This document shows, in pieces, positions 1-9,925 of a stretch of 25,284 bases of DNA. Each line of letters starts with the position of its first letter. Position 1 is the first letter of the stretch. The DNA is from CAYSND01 sp964642235. Its GTDB lineage: Bacteria > Bacteroidota > Bacteroidia > Bacteroidales > UBA932. The notes beneath the pieces are model-generated. The model was not told the DNA's origin and did no database searches. It saw only the letters and a list, made by a program, of their open reading frames with translations. The DNA is taken from positions 1 through 25,284 of the forward strand of contig CAZXOP010000014.1 in the NCBI GenBank assembly GCA_964642235.1, in the 5' to 3' direction. The translations under genes were made by a program, and so were the position numbers.

Positions 1-1893
1 CCACTTGATCAGCCCTCTACATTCACAGTCCCCACTGATGGAGCTGATGTTAATTTTCAGTTTAACAGTAATGTTAAATGGTCTGTTGCTTCCGATGTGG
101 AGTGGGCTACTGTAACGCCTGCTTCAGGGACTCCGGGTGATATTTCAATTAAAGTCACTGTCACTGCAAATCCAAACCCGGAAGACCGTACTGCTAAAAT
201 AAAAATAACGGCAGAAACGGTATTTTGTGAATTCACCATTACTCAAACCAAAAAAGACAATATCGTTCCTCAAGGTGATGGTAAATTAACGGTTGTAACT
301 AAAGGGGGTGAGGCAAAATTCTCTTTCACTGCCAATACTCCATGGGTAGCTACAACTACTGATAAATGGATTACTATTAAACCTGCCACAGGTGATGCCG
401 GAGCTGCGACTATTTCTTTAACTGCTGCGCCAAGCAAAGATGTTAATGAGCGCAAGGGTACTGTAAAAATCACAGCAGGAACTGCAAATTTTGATGTCTT
501 ACTTACTCAAGGTCAAATGGACTCATTGAGTTTTAAAAAGCAAGATTTGTATCTTCTTGACCATAAGGGAGGCAATATTACATTTACTGTTAATACGAAT
601 GTCGCTTATACTGTAAAATTAGATCCTAAAACTCCTGTTGATTGGTTAACAGTTGTCTCCACAAAGGCATTTGCATCTAATACCGTTACGCTTAATATTA
701 AAGCCAATGCTACTCTTAATCATAGAGCGGCTAGATTCGTGGTAGAAGCTCCCTCTTTGAAAATAAGTGATACGACTACTGTAGCTCAGTATGGTGCCAA
801 TGATTGGGCGGTAGATATGACCACTATTATGCAAGTTTCTCCAACTGCTCACGTCTCTATGGCTGTTTATGGAACAGAGTTATTCGTAGCAAGGGGAGAT
901 GAGAAAAAGGTGTATGTAATAGATGGACAGAAAGGTACCCTAATGAGAACTATAAATGCAGATTTCGTAGTTGGTTGTATTAAGAATGATGATGTAGGGA
1001 ATATTTTAGTAACTAAACGTACGACTTGGGATAGTAATAAAGAAGACTATGCAGATGCATTCTTTGAAATTTATTCTATGCACCCTAATGGTACATTTAC
1101 TAATTTATATGGAACTTATATTTGGGGTGGTACCCTTGGAACAGGGTGTTCTGTAAGGGGAAATATTAGAACTAAGGCTTTATTGGTTGTCCCTATAGAA
1201 GGAATTCCTACAATAACACTCACAAATCAGTTCCGTGTTTTTGAAATAAACAATGGTGTTGTTACCCAGATATTATCAGGTATGAGTGAGCCAATGAGAG
1301 TTTGGGGAATAGGTGGTATGGATCCTGGTAACTCATGGGGCGGTAAAGGGTTTTGGAATATTGTCGCAAATAATTTCCCTCAAATAGTTCCGCTTGGAAC
1401 CTCTATGGCCGATGGCTTTATCCTATCAGGAGTTTATTCTGAAAACATAGTATATAAATTAGGTGCTCCTAACGATCACGGACTTTGCGAGGGTACCCCA
1501 TTGCTAACACAGCGTGGAGATGGTTGGGCTTACGGATATCAAGATATCGATGTAAGGATGTTAGGTACGAAAAGGGTTGCCGTGCTTACTCCAAGTACAT
1601 TCTTCCCTCAATGGGGCTTACCGGGGTTAGTTAGAATATTTGATTTCTCAGACCTTAACGGACTTGCTGCTGAAAAATCCGATGTAGACAATACTAAATA
1701 TTTAATAGCTCATCCTGATATTATTCCTTTCGCTCCAGTCGGAGAAGATGCTCCTGCCGGTCTTTCTCCCTCTTCAGATGTGGCATTTTCGTACATATCG
1801 CCTAATTTAAGTCTATATTATATAGACCATAATTCGAGGACCATACAGAAATGGACTGTACCTTATTCAACTACAACTCAATCGCGTAGGTAA
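1..1893 (+). CDS. BACON-domain surface protein with C-terminal DUF5018-type domain, 5' truncated by the window
   Basis: The frame is open from base 1, so the true start and signal peptide lie outside the window; the first possible internal start, a GTG at 97, falls inside a domain. The 630 visible residues begin with about three BACON-like beta-sandwich repeats: a partial first one ending near residue 85, then about 95-170 (WITIKPATGDAG, GTVKITAG) and about 175-265 (DWLTVVS, ending VAQYG). The remaining ~350 residues match the C-terminal half of the minus-strand gene at 3387-5120: WAVDM/WSVDM, GNILVTKR/GNLLICNR, SVRGNIRTKALLVVP/SVRGDIKSNAIIAVP, FPQWG, YYIDHNSRTIQ/YYIEHNNRIIE. BACON domains in Bacteroidota usually occur in extracellular glycan-binding or glycan-degrading proteins, so a surface carbohydrate-binding role is inferred. 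No catalytic residues were recognised. It converges on the PUL genes. Confidence 0.8.
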   Translation, partial: PLDQPSTFTVPTDGADVNFQFNSNVKWSVASDVEWATVTPASGTPGDISIKVTVTANPNPEDRTAKIKITAETVFCEFTITQTKKDNIVPQGDGKLTVVTKGGEAKFSFTANTPWVATTTDKWITIKPATGDAGAATISLTAAPSKDVNERKGTVKITAGTANFDVLLTQGQMDSLSFKKQDLYLLDHKGGNITFTVNTNVAYTVKLDPKTPVDWLTVVSTKAFASNTVTLNIKANATLNHRAARFVVEAPSLKISDTTTVAQYGANDWAVDMTTIMQVSPTAHVSMAVYGTELFVARGDEKKVYVIDGQKGTLMRTINADFVVGCIKNDDVGNILVTKRTTWDSNKEDYADAFFEIYSMHPNGTFTNLYGTYIWGGTLGTGCSVRGNIRTKALLVVPIEGIPTITLTNQFRVFEINNGVVTQILSGMSEPMRVWGIGGMDPGNSWGGKGFWNIVANNFPQIVPLGTSMADGFILSGVYSENIVYKLGAPNDHGLCEGTPLLTQRGDGWAYGYQDIDVRMLGTKRVAVLTPSTFFPQWGLPGLVRIFDFSDLNGLAAEKSDVDNTKYLIAHPDIIPFAPVGEDAPAGLSPSSDVAFSYISPNLSLYYIDHNSRTIQKWTVPYSTTTQSRR

Positions 1894-1917
1894 TATAGTT
1901 AATAGTTAATGAAAATT

Positions 1918-1950
1918 AGGGTGGCTAAAATAGTCACCCTTTTTTCTTTT
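1918..1950 (+). terminator. Rho-independent terminator of the BACON gene, between convergent genes
   Basis: The sequence AGGGTGGCTA, a 3-4 nt loop and TAGTCACCCT form a 10-bp stem with one G-U pair on the plus strand. It is followed directly by TTTTTCTTTT. It lies 24 bp after the BACON gene stop and 25 bp before the stop of the convergent GHL10 gene. The opposite side has only a short AT tract (CTAATTTTC), so it may also work weakly for the minus-strand operon. Confidence 0.85.
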
Positions 1951-1974
1951 TATAATGATGTTCTATAGGAGAGC

Positions 1975-3390
1975 TTAATTAGTGGTACTTGCAGCAGTAA
2001 TGTATTTATCTATCCCGGCTTTTAGTTCATCCCAATAGTCATATATTTTTACATGAATCAAGTCAAATAAAAAGTATCCGTCACCGGAGTTAATTGCAGC
2101 ATCCACAGTCGAAGTAACCGCTGCACCTATATTACTACACCCTGTTGTGTCCCAGTTTCCCACATCAGGTCCCCCGGCATATTTCACGGCCCCTTTAAGT
2201 ACTGTCCCAGCTCTTTTACAAAAACCTTGTACAGACCATTCTCCTGTGCCATATATATTATTTGCAGAGGCATAAGCACCTATTAAGAGAAAATTAAGGT
2301 GATCGGCATAACCGAATTTTTGGTAATTAGCAGAAGCCCATTTAGGGTAGTAGGCTGCAGTATTGTATTCCGGAGAGGCCCAATTTACCCCATATTCGTA
2401 GTATGTGGAGTACCATCCCCCCACATAAGCACCAAAAGTTATATTGGGATTAATAGAGTGAACAGCATTAGCAGCCTTCTCCACGAAATCGTGAATAACT
2501 TTAACCCTAAATTCGAGCCATGACTTGGAGTGTTTTGGCATATATGTCGGAAGTGCAGAAGTTCCGGGAGCAAATATATCTGACGGGAAATTAGTAACAT
2601 TTTCACCGATATAAGTCTCAAAAGCAGTTCTTGTGGTTTTGGAAAAGTCGGCACCCAAATAATCAAATCGGCATCTGTCGAGGAATATCCCATCTACATT
2701 ATATGCTGCCAACTCTTTGAGAATCCCTATTAAAAGACTCTGTACCTCAGGATGGGCAGGATTTAAGAATTTACAACTAAAGTCGTCATCATTAATATCC
2801 ATAATGTTTGTAAGCCCTGAGGAGAGGTTTATGGTGGAACCCCAATCCTTTTTACTTGGTTCCCTAAATAGTAACCCTTGTTGTCCAAGCCCATAAGGGT
2901 ACTTCTCTCCCCCTACAAATGTGTTGATGGCAGCATGAACTTTTAATCCCTGTTTATGCCCCTCATCTATAAATGCTTGCAGGTAATCCCAAGTAGCAGT
3001 TCGAGTATAAAACTTATAGGCAGGTCCATCCCAATACGGTAGTTTAGTAGCCTCTGATATTAGAGATGACTTAAATAGAACATCTCCCATGGGGGGGCGT
3101 ACATCCACGACAATATCAGTGAAACCTGTCTCCTTTATCTTTTTAAGGTCTCTTGCGATATTATCCTTACTATTAGCATAGTCAGGGAAATTTGCATTTG
3201 CATCTATCCAGATAAATCGAGGCTTCAATACCACGGCAGGCTTTTCAGGATCCGGGTCGGGTTTCGGCTTAGGTGGGGGATCGGGCCACTCCCAGTCAGG
3301 AGTCTTAACAGGTTTCTCACAAGAGAATATCATCACCACAGAAAAAACTGTGATGATGATATAGAGAGAATATTTTAGCGCTTTAATCAT
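1975..3390 (-). CDS. GHL10-family (DigH/YddW-type) glycosidase-like lipoprotein
   Basis: A 471-residue protein if the ATG at 3390 is used. That start overlaps the upstream stop as ATGA, the classic translational-coupling arrangement; a TTG four codons earlier is less likely. The N-terminus is a lipoprotein signal ending VMIFSC (Cys24), followed by a Pro/Lys/Asp-rich linker to about residue 52. The catalytic-like TIM barrel follows: RFIWIDAN, ARDLKKIKETGFTDIVVDVR, KVHAAIN, FLNPAHPEVQ and YNVDGIFLDRCRFD (Asp/Asp around 233-238), which are hallmarks of Pfam GHL10 (PF02638). A characterised member, E. coli DigH, cleaves denuded peptidoglycan glycans. Being last in a SusC/D operon suggests a surface or periplasmic enzyme acting on the imported glycan. 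The substrate cannot be read from the sequence. Confidence 0.82.
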   Translation of the reverse strand: MIKALKYSLYIIITVFSVVMIFSCEKPVKTPDWEWPDPPPKPKPDPDPEKPAVVLKPRFIWIDANANFPDYANSKDNIARDLKKIKETGFTDIVVDVRPPMGDVLFKSSLISEATKLPYWDGPAYKFYTRTATWDYLQAFIDEGHKQGLKVHAAINTFVGGEKYPYGLGQQGLLFREPSKKDWGSTINLSSGLTNIMDINDDDFSCKFLNPAHPEVQSLLIGILKELAAYNVDGIFLDRCRFDYLGADFSKTTRTAFETYIGENVTNFPSDIFAPGTSALPTYMPKHSKSWLEFRVKVIHDFVEKAANAVHSINPNITFGAYVGGWYSTYYEYGVNWASPEYNTAAYYPKWASANYQKFGYADHLNFLLIGAYASANNIYGTGEWSVQGFCKRAGTVLKGAVKYAGGPDVGNWDTTGCSNIGAAVTSTVDAAINSGDGYFLFDLIHVKIYDYWDELKAGIDKYITAASTTN

Positions 3391-5120
3391 CTTACGATAC
3401 AATCAACTTGGAACGATTCAATAATTCTATTATTGTGTTCAATATAATAAATATTCATAAAATATCCATCAGGCGAAGGGTATAGTAAAACATCCCCACC
3501 TGCAGCTGCAGCACCCCCTGTTACATAGAATGAAGAACAAGTATGGCTTAATGCCAAAGAGGGAGAAGCATTAACTGTTCCCGTTACAGATGAAAGGGTG
3601 GTCATGTCATAGAGGAAGAGAAGTGGAACACCACCCCATTGAGGGAAATGTCCGCAATGGAGGGCAATCGTATATCTTGCTTTATTAAATACCTTAACAT
3701 CCATACAGTTATTATTATATGCCCAAGCTAAGGTACGTCCATCTGTGAGCAGAGGCCTCATGGTGAAGTCATCCCCTTTCACAAAGAAAAGAGTATTGGA
3801 GTCATAAGCAGAGAAGACAAAGCCATCTGAAACATTGGTAGAGAGTGGAACAAATGCAGGGCTATTGGCAGGAGCAGAACCCCAAACCGCTAATCCCTGA
3901 TTAATAGCCCCTCCTGTCAGAGATTTGGTATTTGGAGCAGAGACCACTCCCCCTGTAACAGTCCAATAAACTATCTCATTCGTACCGCTAACCCCATCTA
4001 TCCCCTCATAAGGAACCGCTATAATGGCATTGCTCTTTATATCTCCTCTAACTGATAATTTAGAACCGAGTTTAAAGCCATTGGTAACGGTATAAGAGAG
4101 GAGTAGGGTAGGAGCCTGATCGACAGCTCTGGTACTCCAAATCTTAAACTCAGTGTTACTACGGTTACAAATCAGAAGGTTCCCGGCTTCGTCATTCTCG
4201 ATTTGTCCGGTGGCAACTGCCGAGCCAAGTGAGATATTACCCACTTTAACACCATTTGTGCGATTAAGATACATAGGGGTGTCTCCATTTCCTGCACAGA
4301 TAATGAGATTATTGCCAAGGACACCTAAAGAGACATTCTTGTCGGCTGAGCGCATCATCCCAAGGCTCTCCATATCGACACTCCAAACTATCTCTTGACT
4401 GTTTGGTCTAAATCCATAAGGGATTTTTTCCACAGGTGCATCTGAAAGAATAACATCATAAACCTTCGTAGCCCCACTGTGAGCGGTTACAGTTATTTTA
4501 TTAACCTTTGAAAAATCGACTGTCTCCATCCCATCAAGTGAACAACTCGCATGAGGGGAGATATCATAAGCGACTTTACATTTAGTATAGTTTGTAAACT
4601 CATTAACGGAGATAGTAATGGTACTCTTCTCTTTATTTAGAACTGATACGAGAGAGGGATTTGTAATAGAAAAACTGAGTAAATCACATTTGCTTAGTTT
4701 AGCTATCTTCCCTGTAATTACTATTTTATGTTTCTCTCCCCTTCCGTCTGTAAAGGTGAAGTGATTCTCCTTTGTAAGGTCTAAAATGTTTACAGGTGGT
4801 TCAATGAAGCAGTTATCATCTATTGAAACCAAAACTCTCATATTCGTAATATCGGTAATTATATTGTTACTATGTTCAGGATAAAACCATGGAACATTGA
4901 TAACTATATTTGAACTGAGCTGATCCGGCGAAGAGATGGTCGTGGTAAACTTCGCAGAGGGGTCATTTTTTAGTTTCCCTGCATTAAATATAGCGGAAAC
5001 GCTGTTAAGCCCTATTGCCGTAGTCGTAGGTGGTATAATTTCAGGTTTATGACATCCGAAAATGGCAACACTTAAGGCTAACAATCCAAAAAACTTTCTT
5101 ATTTTATTCATTGTTCTCAT
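3387..5120 (-). CDS. DUF5018-type surface lipoprotein of the second SusC/D operon
   Basis: The start is taken at the ATG at 5120, one base past the susD stop and preceded by GGAAATAAG; the ATG at 5111 is the alternative. The open frame extends further upstream into susD, but that part is not plausible coding. The lipoprotein signal ends VAIFGC (Cys23 from 5120). The first ~230 residues are Ig/BACON-like beta-rich repeats of the DUF5018 kind (IVINVPWFYPE, ISVNEFTNYTKC, KVYDVILS). The last ~340 residues are a beta-rich, probably propeller-like domain paralogous to the C-terminus of the convergent BACON protein. In SusC/D loci such proteins often occupy the place of surface glycan-binding proteins, so glycan binding is inferred. 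The stop overlaps the start of the GHL10 gene by 4 bp. Confidence 0.75.
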   Translation of the reverse strand: MRTMNKIRKFFGLLALSVAIFGCHKPEIIPPTTTAIGLNSVSAIFNAGKLKNDPSAKFTTTISSPDQLSSNIVINVPWFYPEHSNNIITDITNMRVLVSIDDNCFIEPPVNILDLTKENHFTFTDGRGEKHKIVITGKIAKLSKCDLLSFSITNPSLVSVLNKEKSTITISVNEFTNYTKCKVAYDISPHASCSLDGMETVDFSKVNKITVTAHSGATKVYDVILSDAPVEKIPYGFRPNSQEIVWSVDMESLGMMRSADKNVSLGVLGNNLIICAGNGDTPMYLNRTNGVKVGNISLGSAVATGQIENDEAGNLLICNRSNTEFKIWSTRAVDQAPTLLLSYTVTNGFKLGSKLSVRGDIKSNAIIAVPYEGIDGVSGTNEIVYWTVTGGVVSAPNTKSLTGGAINQGLAVWGSAPANSPAFVPLSTNVSDGFVFSAYDSNTLFFVKGDDFTMRPLLTDGRTLAWAYNNNCMDVKVFNKARYTIALHCGHFPQWGGVPLLFLYDMTTLSSVTGTVNASPSLALSHTCSSFYVTGGAAAAGGDVLLYPSPDGYFMNIYYIEHNNRIIESFQVDCIVR

Positions 5121-5121
5121 C

Positions 5122-6759
5122 TTATTTCCATTCTTCAAATTGTTCAATAGCGGAATTATTCTGAAGCTCATCAAGAGGAAGAGCAATTCTATTCTGCAGC
5201 CTTGCAGGGTAATAACGGTTCTGCCCATCGCAGTCCACATATTTGTAACTAAACCCTGCCCCTGCTTTTTCAATCTTTAATCCATGTACACGATAGTTAT
5301 TGAACTCGGTGGCAGCTCTTTTCCATCTCCTCATATCCCAATAATACTGCCCTTCGTAGGCCAATTCTATCTTTCTCTCTCTCTGGATAGCAGCAATAAG
5401 TTCTGCTCCGGTTTTGGTAACTTCGGGGAGACCTACTCGCGCTCTAACATCGTTTAGTGCCTTTTTCCCCTCTGCGGAGTTTGCATCCAAGTTTGCTGCA
5501 GCCTCTGCAAAGTTAAGAAGAACTTCTGCATATCGTATAACAATCCAAGGTTGAGTACTGCGGTTCTCCGCAACAAGATCGCGCTGCTCGCAAACAAGCT
5601 TTCTCAAGAAATAACCGGTAGTGGATCTTCCCTCGGTACGAGGGGATTCTTTCCACCCCACATACCCATCATTGCCACCCACAAATGCTTCGATTGTCCT
5701 CCCTTTCCAAGATGCACCATTGTAGAGAATTGTTGCAGCAAATCGTGGTTCTAAGAGAGCGTAGGGGGGAGTAGCATTGGTCCCTGCAGTGGTGTGCCAG
5801 GTGCTCCAGTCGGGGGTTCCTCCTGTGGCAAGTTCATACATCTCCACCATCTCTTGAGTCGGAGTACCGAGGGCCCCTGTTATAAGCCCTGCATCCCCAC
5901 CGGGGGAGAAGAAATCATCGAAACTATGAGTGCTTCCACTGAGATTGTACTCATAGAAAAGGATTGCCTCCTTGGTGTCTGTTTTAGAGTAGGAGTCAGA
6001 ATATTTGGTTGTAAGTGCATAAAGTCCGGATTTCATAACTGCATCTGCGGCATCTTTTGCAGCCTGCCACCTCTCTGCATAGAGCATAGCTCGGGACAAT
6101 AATGCAAGTGCAGCCCCTTTGGTTATTCTCCCATCAGTTCTGGTGGCAGGGAGTCCCTCTGCTGCTTTTTCGAGATCTCTCTTAACAAAGTCCCAACAGG
6201 CACTCTCTTCACTTAGAGGGGTATCTCTCTTTATTTTGGTCATATCCTCGTCATAAAGGATAACATTCTTATGCCTTTTAACCAATTCAAAATACATATA
6301 TCCTCTGAAAAACCTCATCTCTGCATCGAGGAGTTTGGTGGTAGCCTCGTCAAATTTTGCGAGATTATGAAGGTTATCTAACCCTTGGTTTACTTCACGG
6401 ATATTATAATAGAGTAACCACCAGCTCCCTAAAAAGTAGGCGGCTGATTTAGCAGGAATACCATCTTCGGCATAAGCCATTTGATTTGCAAACCACATGT
6501 GGGAGTTAAGAGCTGTACTTCCATATTTTAGAACATCTGTCATCCCTTCAGTAAGTCCCACAGAGGACTGTCCGGTAGCGAACTGTCCCATAGTGTGCAT
6601 AAAGTGATAAATATTATCCACAGCCAATCGGGCATTCTCAGGACTGTTCCATACAAGTTTGTCTGAAACCCTGTCAGAGGGGGTAGTATCGAGATAATTG
6701 CAGGAGCTAAGCCCGAAAGCCAATAAGACTAAAACTGTTATAAAAATATTTCTTTTCAT
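5122..6759 (-). CDS. SusD/RagB-family outer-membrane nutrient-binding lipoprotein (second module)
   Basis: A 545-residue protein, normal for SusD. It has a lipobox LSSC with Cys20, then NYLDTTPSDRVSDKLVW, the usual SusD N-terminal pattern. TPR-like helices include EMRFFRGYMYFELVKRH and LLSRAMLYAERWQAAKDAAD. The C-terminal SusD/RagB signature is clear: YAEVLLNFAEAAANL, LNDVRARVGLP, AAIQRERKIELAYEGQYYWD and MRRWKRA. It would sit as a lid on the SusC porter encoded 18 bp upstream and bind the incoming oligosaccharide. It is clearly different from the SusD-like protein at 13890-15461, so the two modules probably serve different ligands. Confidence 0.93.
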   Translation of the reverse strand: MKRNIFITVLVLLAFGLSSCNYLDTTPSDRVSDKLVWNSPENARLAVDNIYHFMHTMGQFATGQSSVGLTEGMTDVLKYGSTALNSHMWFANQMAYAEDGIPAKSAAYFLGSWWLLYYNIREVNQGLDNLHNLAKFDEATTKLLDAEMRFFRGYMYFELVKRHKNVILYDEDMTKIKRDTPLSEESACWDFVKRDLEKAAEGLPATRTDGRITKGAALALLSRAMLYAERWQAAKDAADAVMKSGLYALTTKYSDSYSKTDTKEAILFYEYNLSGSTHSFDDFFSPGGDAGLITGALGTPTQEMVEMYELATGGTPDWSTWHTTAGTNATPPYALLEPRFAATILYNGASWKGRTIEAFVGGNDGYVGWKESPRTEGRSTTGYFLRKLVCEQRDLVAENRSTQPWIVIRYAEVLLNFAEAAANLDANSAEGKKALNDVRARVGLPEVTKTGAELIAAIQRERKIELAYEGQYYWDMRRWKRAATEFNNYRVHGLKIEKAGAGFSYKYVDCDGQNRYYPARLQNRIALPLDELQNNSAIEQFEEWK

Positions 6760-6777
6760 ATCTATTAGCGTTAAGGG

Positions 6778-9700
6778 TTATAAAGTAATTGAAATTCCAC
6801 CGACAACAGTCATCTGTTGTGGATAATAACCATTGTTTACTCCCGGTAATTCGGGGTCAATTCCTTTAGGGAGTCCGCTTAGAGTATATAAGTTGGAACC
6901 CTCTACAAATATGCGGAGACCTTGAAGTTTCACTGCCTCAACCCATTTTTTAGGGAGTGAGTACCCTATCTGAGCTGATTTTAGCCTTAGATATTTCCCA
7001 TCCCTATACCAGAAAGTGGAGGCACACCCGTTATTGTTATCGGGGGCATTCACTGTCAGACGAGGGTAGGTCCCTTTTGGATTATCAGGTCTCCAGGCAC
7101 CCTGAACCAGATAGAGCGGAGAGTTACCCCCCTCTTTAAAAGTCTGTGTAAAGATGGTGTTGTCATCCATACCATTGAAATAAGTCCCTGTAAGAGAGAT
7201 GTCAAAGAGAGCACCCCCTGTAATAAGGGCGAAAAGATCAAATCCTCTCCAAGACATACCCAAATTAAGACCTCCAACAAGTTTAGGACGGTTAGGGCGA
7301 CCGATAAAGACCTTATCCTGATACTCTACCTCTCCATCGCCGTTTACATCTACATATTTAATATCTCCTACGCGAGGACGTTGACCGAACATCCAAGGAG
7401 AACGATCTATCTCCTCTTCCGACCTAAATAGTCCATTGGTCTTCCATCCGAGCCCTAACCCATATTCATTACCTGTCATTTTCTGGTAAGAGGGGGCGTT
7501 AGGGGAGTCAGGATAACGAATCCAACGGCTTGTGGCGTATGTAGCATTGAAAGCTACCTTATAACTTACTTTATTTATGCCGGAACCTATAGTATTTGTA
7601 TGTGATACCATAAACTCAACCCCTTTACTATCCACGCTACTATAGTTCTCTATAGAGGGGTAGTATCCTCCCATTGAAGAGGGGTAGTTTGCCCCCATAT
7701 AGGTTAGGATATCATAGTTATAGTTGTAGAAAGCATCCATCTCTATATCGAGAAGTCCCCTCCATAAACTTGCATTCAGACCGACATTATATTGTCTGCT
7801 TCGCTCCCAAGTAAGATTAGGGTTGGCAATAGCAGAGGCATAGAGGGTGTTATATCTATTACCATTGCGGTAGAGAACCCCTCCTGTAGAATAAGTGTTG
7901 AGGAAAGAGTAAGCACCGATATTATCACTACCGAGTTCCCCTCCTGAAAATCTTACTTTAAGATTAGTAAGCCAGTTCTTGCTCCATTTCATAAAACTCT
8001 CTTCAGAAACTCTCCATCCCACTGAGGCAGCAGGGAAGAATCCCCATCTCTTTCCCTGTACGTTTCCGCTAAATTTATAAGAGCCGTCATAACGCCCTGT
8101 AAACTCAAAGAAGTATTTTGCGGAGAAATCATATTTTAATCTCGTTACGAAACCGAGATTACGAGTCATATTGCTATATCCGTTAATAGGACTATCTGCC
8201 GGTGTGGCAAAACCCAATTCAGGGAGCTCCACAAATCCGACATTCTTTCCGTAAGCACCGAAGCCGTGATATTTTAATTGACGGATTTCGGTAAGGAGCA
8301 TAAGGTCCACGCTATGTTTGTCAGCAAAAGTGTTTACATAGCCGATACTCCCTGTCCCAACCATTTGGGTAGATGTGAAGAGCCCCTCACCTAAAGTGTT
8401 ATAAGAGGTGTTGCGCACATCGAGTACCTTGGTATATGATATGTCGGGGTTAGTGCTTGTGGGGAGTGATGCTAACATTACATAATAGGGGGTAGAGAAG
8501 ATCTTAGTAGTGGAATAAGTCTTATCATAAGCCCCTGATGCCTTTAACGTAAGCCCTTTTATCCATGGAACAGACCATTCAAGAGTCGCTGTGGTCTGAA
8601 GGAATGCAGCAGGATTCTTGTAATATCCTGATTTCTCAACTGCTGCAAGAGGGTTCACGGGCTGACCGAGAACAGTAGCAGGTGATGCAACAGGGAGACC
8701 GTCATACATCTTGGGGAGATAGGGGTGTGCCTGAACAGCTTGTCTGGCAACCGACATCCAAGTCCCTTCGGATTCCGTCCCTCCTGAAGAGAAGAGAGGA
8801 GTTTTCCTCTCTCCTGCCTGACCTGCTATGTTTAGGTTAAATTTTAGATTCTCATTAATATTCCCGTCAATGCTTGAACGGAGATTATATCTATCGTAGA
8901 GATAACCTTTGATATTTCCCTCTTGTCCTAAATACCCTATTGAGACGAAATACCTTGCCTGTTTATTCCCCCCTTCGACTGAGAAAGTGTGGTTTTTATT
9001 AACACCGATACCGAAGGTCTCTTTTATCCAGTTGGTATTACCCCATCCGTCACTGTCGTCCCCATTGGTCATTAAATCGAGATGATTTTTGGTGAAAATA
9101 ATAGGATACCCATCCATCTCAAGCCCTTTATTATAATACCATGCGAAGGTGGGTCCATCCATAAATTCGGGGAAATTTGCATTCATAGAGAGACCATAAG
9201 ACCCTTTGTAGTTAATCTTGCTCTTCCCTGCTTCCCCCTTTTTGGTGGTTATAATAATGACCCCTCCGGCACTTTGCAGACCATAAACTGCTGCTGCGGA
9301 GGCATCTTTCAGCACAGAAATAGATGAAATCTCATTAGGGTCAATACCATCAATAGAACGGGGGACACCGTCAACAATATATGTGGCACCATACCTCGAT
9401 CCTCTGATGCTGAGTGCTGCATTATCTGCTCCCGGCTCTCCTGATTCCTGAACAGAGGCAACCCCTGTAACACGACCTCCCAATAGAGAGGAGACATTGG
9501 TTGCAGGGGATTTTAACAGCTCATCACCATTTACCCTCGATACAGAACCGGTAAGAGACATCTTCGTCTGTGATCCATATCCGACCACCACCACCTCTTC
9601 GAGATAGCTCGTGTCGTTCATCAGCGTAACATCAATGGTGCTCCTTCCATTGATAGGAATCTCCTGCCCTATCATTCCTAAGAATGAGAAGAGAAGAATA

Positions 9701-9921
9701 TCCTTGGATTTGACAGAGATGGTATAATGCCCATCAGGGTCTGTCATAACTCCGGTAGTACTCCCTTTGATTAAGACGAACACTCCTGAAAGGGGAGCGC
9801 CATCCTCATCAATAACTTTTCCTTTAACCGTAATACTTTGAGCAAAAGCTGCTACGGTAATTAGCGATGCAATGAATGCTAATAATACCTTTTTCAACAT
9901 AGATATATTTTTTAAATCCAT
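6778..9921 (-). CDS. SusC/RagA-family TonB-dependent outer-membrane porter (second module)
   Basis: A 1047-residue SusC-type porter. The signal peptide ends near AFAQ and is followed by the carboxypeptidase-regulatory-like N-terminal extension (VKGKVIDEDGAPLSGVFVLIKGSTTG, about residues 32-110). Next come the EEVVVVGYG TonB-box region, the plug (SVLKDASAAAVYG, GGVIIITTKKG) and the 22-strand barrel ending GGISITL. The start is taken at the ATG at 9921, 4 bp after the sugar-porter stop. The ATG at 9900 (MLKKVLL) gives a more typical signal peptide and is a real alternative. With the SusD-like partner it would form a TonB-energised importer. The substrate is not predictable from sequence alone. 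Confidence 0.93.
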   Translation of the reverse strand: MDLKNISMLKKVLLAFIASLITVAAFAQSITVKGKVIDEDGAPLSGVFVLIKGSTTGVMTDPDGHYTISVKSKDILLFSFLGMIGQEIPINGRSTIDVTLMNDTSYLEEVVVVGYGSQTKMSLTGSVSRVNGDELLKSPATNVSSLLGGRVTGVASVQESGEPGADNAALSIRGSRYGATYIVDGVPRSIDGIDPNEISSISVLKDASAAAVYGLQSAGGVIIITTKKGEAGKSKINYKGSYGLSMNANFPEFMDGPTFAWYYNKGLEMDGYPIIFTKNHLDLMTNGDDSDGWGNTNWIKETFGIGVNKNHTFSVEGGNKQARYFVSIGYLGQEGNIKGYLYDRYNLRSSIDGNINENLKFNLNIAGQAGERKTPLFSSGGTESEGTWMSVARQAVQAHPYLPKMYDGLPVASPATVLGQPVNPLAAVEKSGYYKNPAAFLQTTATLEWSVPWIKGLTLKASGAYDKTYSTTKIFSTPYYVMLASLPTSTNPDISYTKVLDVRNTSYNTLGEGLFTSTQMVGTGSIGYVNTFADKHSVDLMLLTEIRQLKYHGFGAYGKNVGFVELPELGFATPADSPINGYSNMTRNLGFVTRLKYDFSAKYFFEFTGRYDGSYKFSGNVQGKRWGFFPAASVGWRVSEESFMKWSKNWLTNLKVRFSGGELGSDNIGAYSFLNTYSTGGVLYRNGNRYNTLYASAIANPNLTWERSRQYNVGLNASLWRGLLDIEMDAFYNYNYDILTYMGANYPSSMGGYYPSIENYSSVDSKGVEFMVSHTNTIGSGINKVSYKVAFNATYATSRWIRYPDSPNAPSYQKMTGNEYGLGLGWKTNGLFRSEEEIDRSPWMFGQRPRVGDIKYVDVNGDGEVEYQDKVFIGRPNRPKLVGGLNLGMSWRGFDLFALITGGALFDISLTGTYFNGMDDNTIFTQTFKEGGNSPLYLVQGAWRPDNPKGTYPRLTVNAPDNNNGCASTFWYRDGKYLRLKSAQIGYSLPKKWVEAVKLQGLRIFVEGSNLYTLSGLPKGIDPELPGVNNGYYPQQMTVVGGISITL

Positions 9922-9925
9922 AGGA

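Noticed and set aside
97..99. GTG at 97 as the start of the BACON protein
   Set aside because: The frame is open to base 1 and the codon is in the middle of a BACON-like domain, so the gene is truncated by the window edge.
3391..3402. TTG start of the GHL10 gene
   Set aside because: The ATG at 3390 overlaps the upstream stop as ATGA and gives a standard lipoprotein signal.
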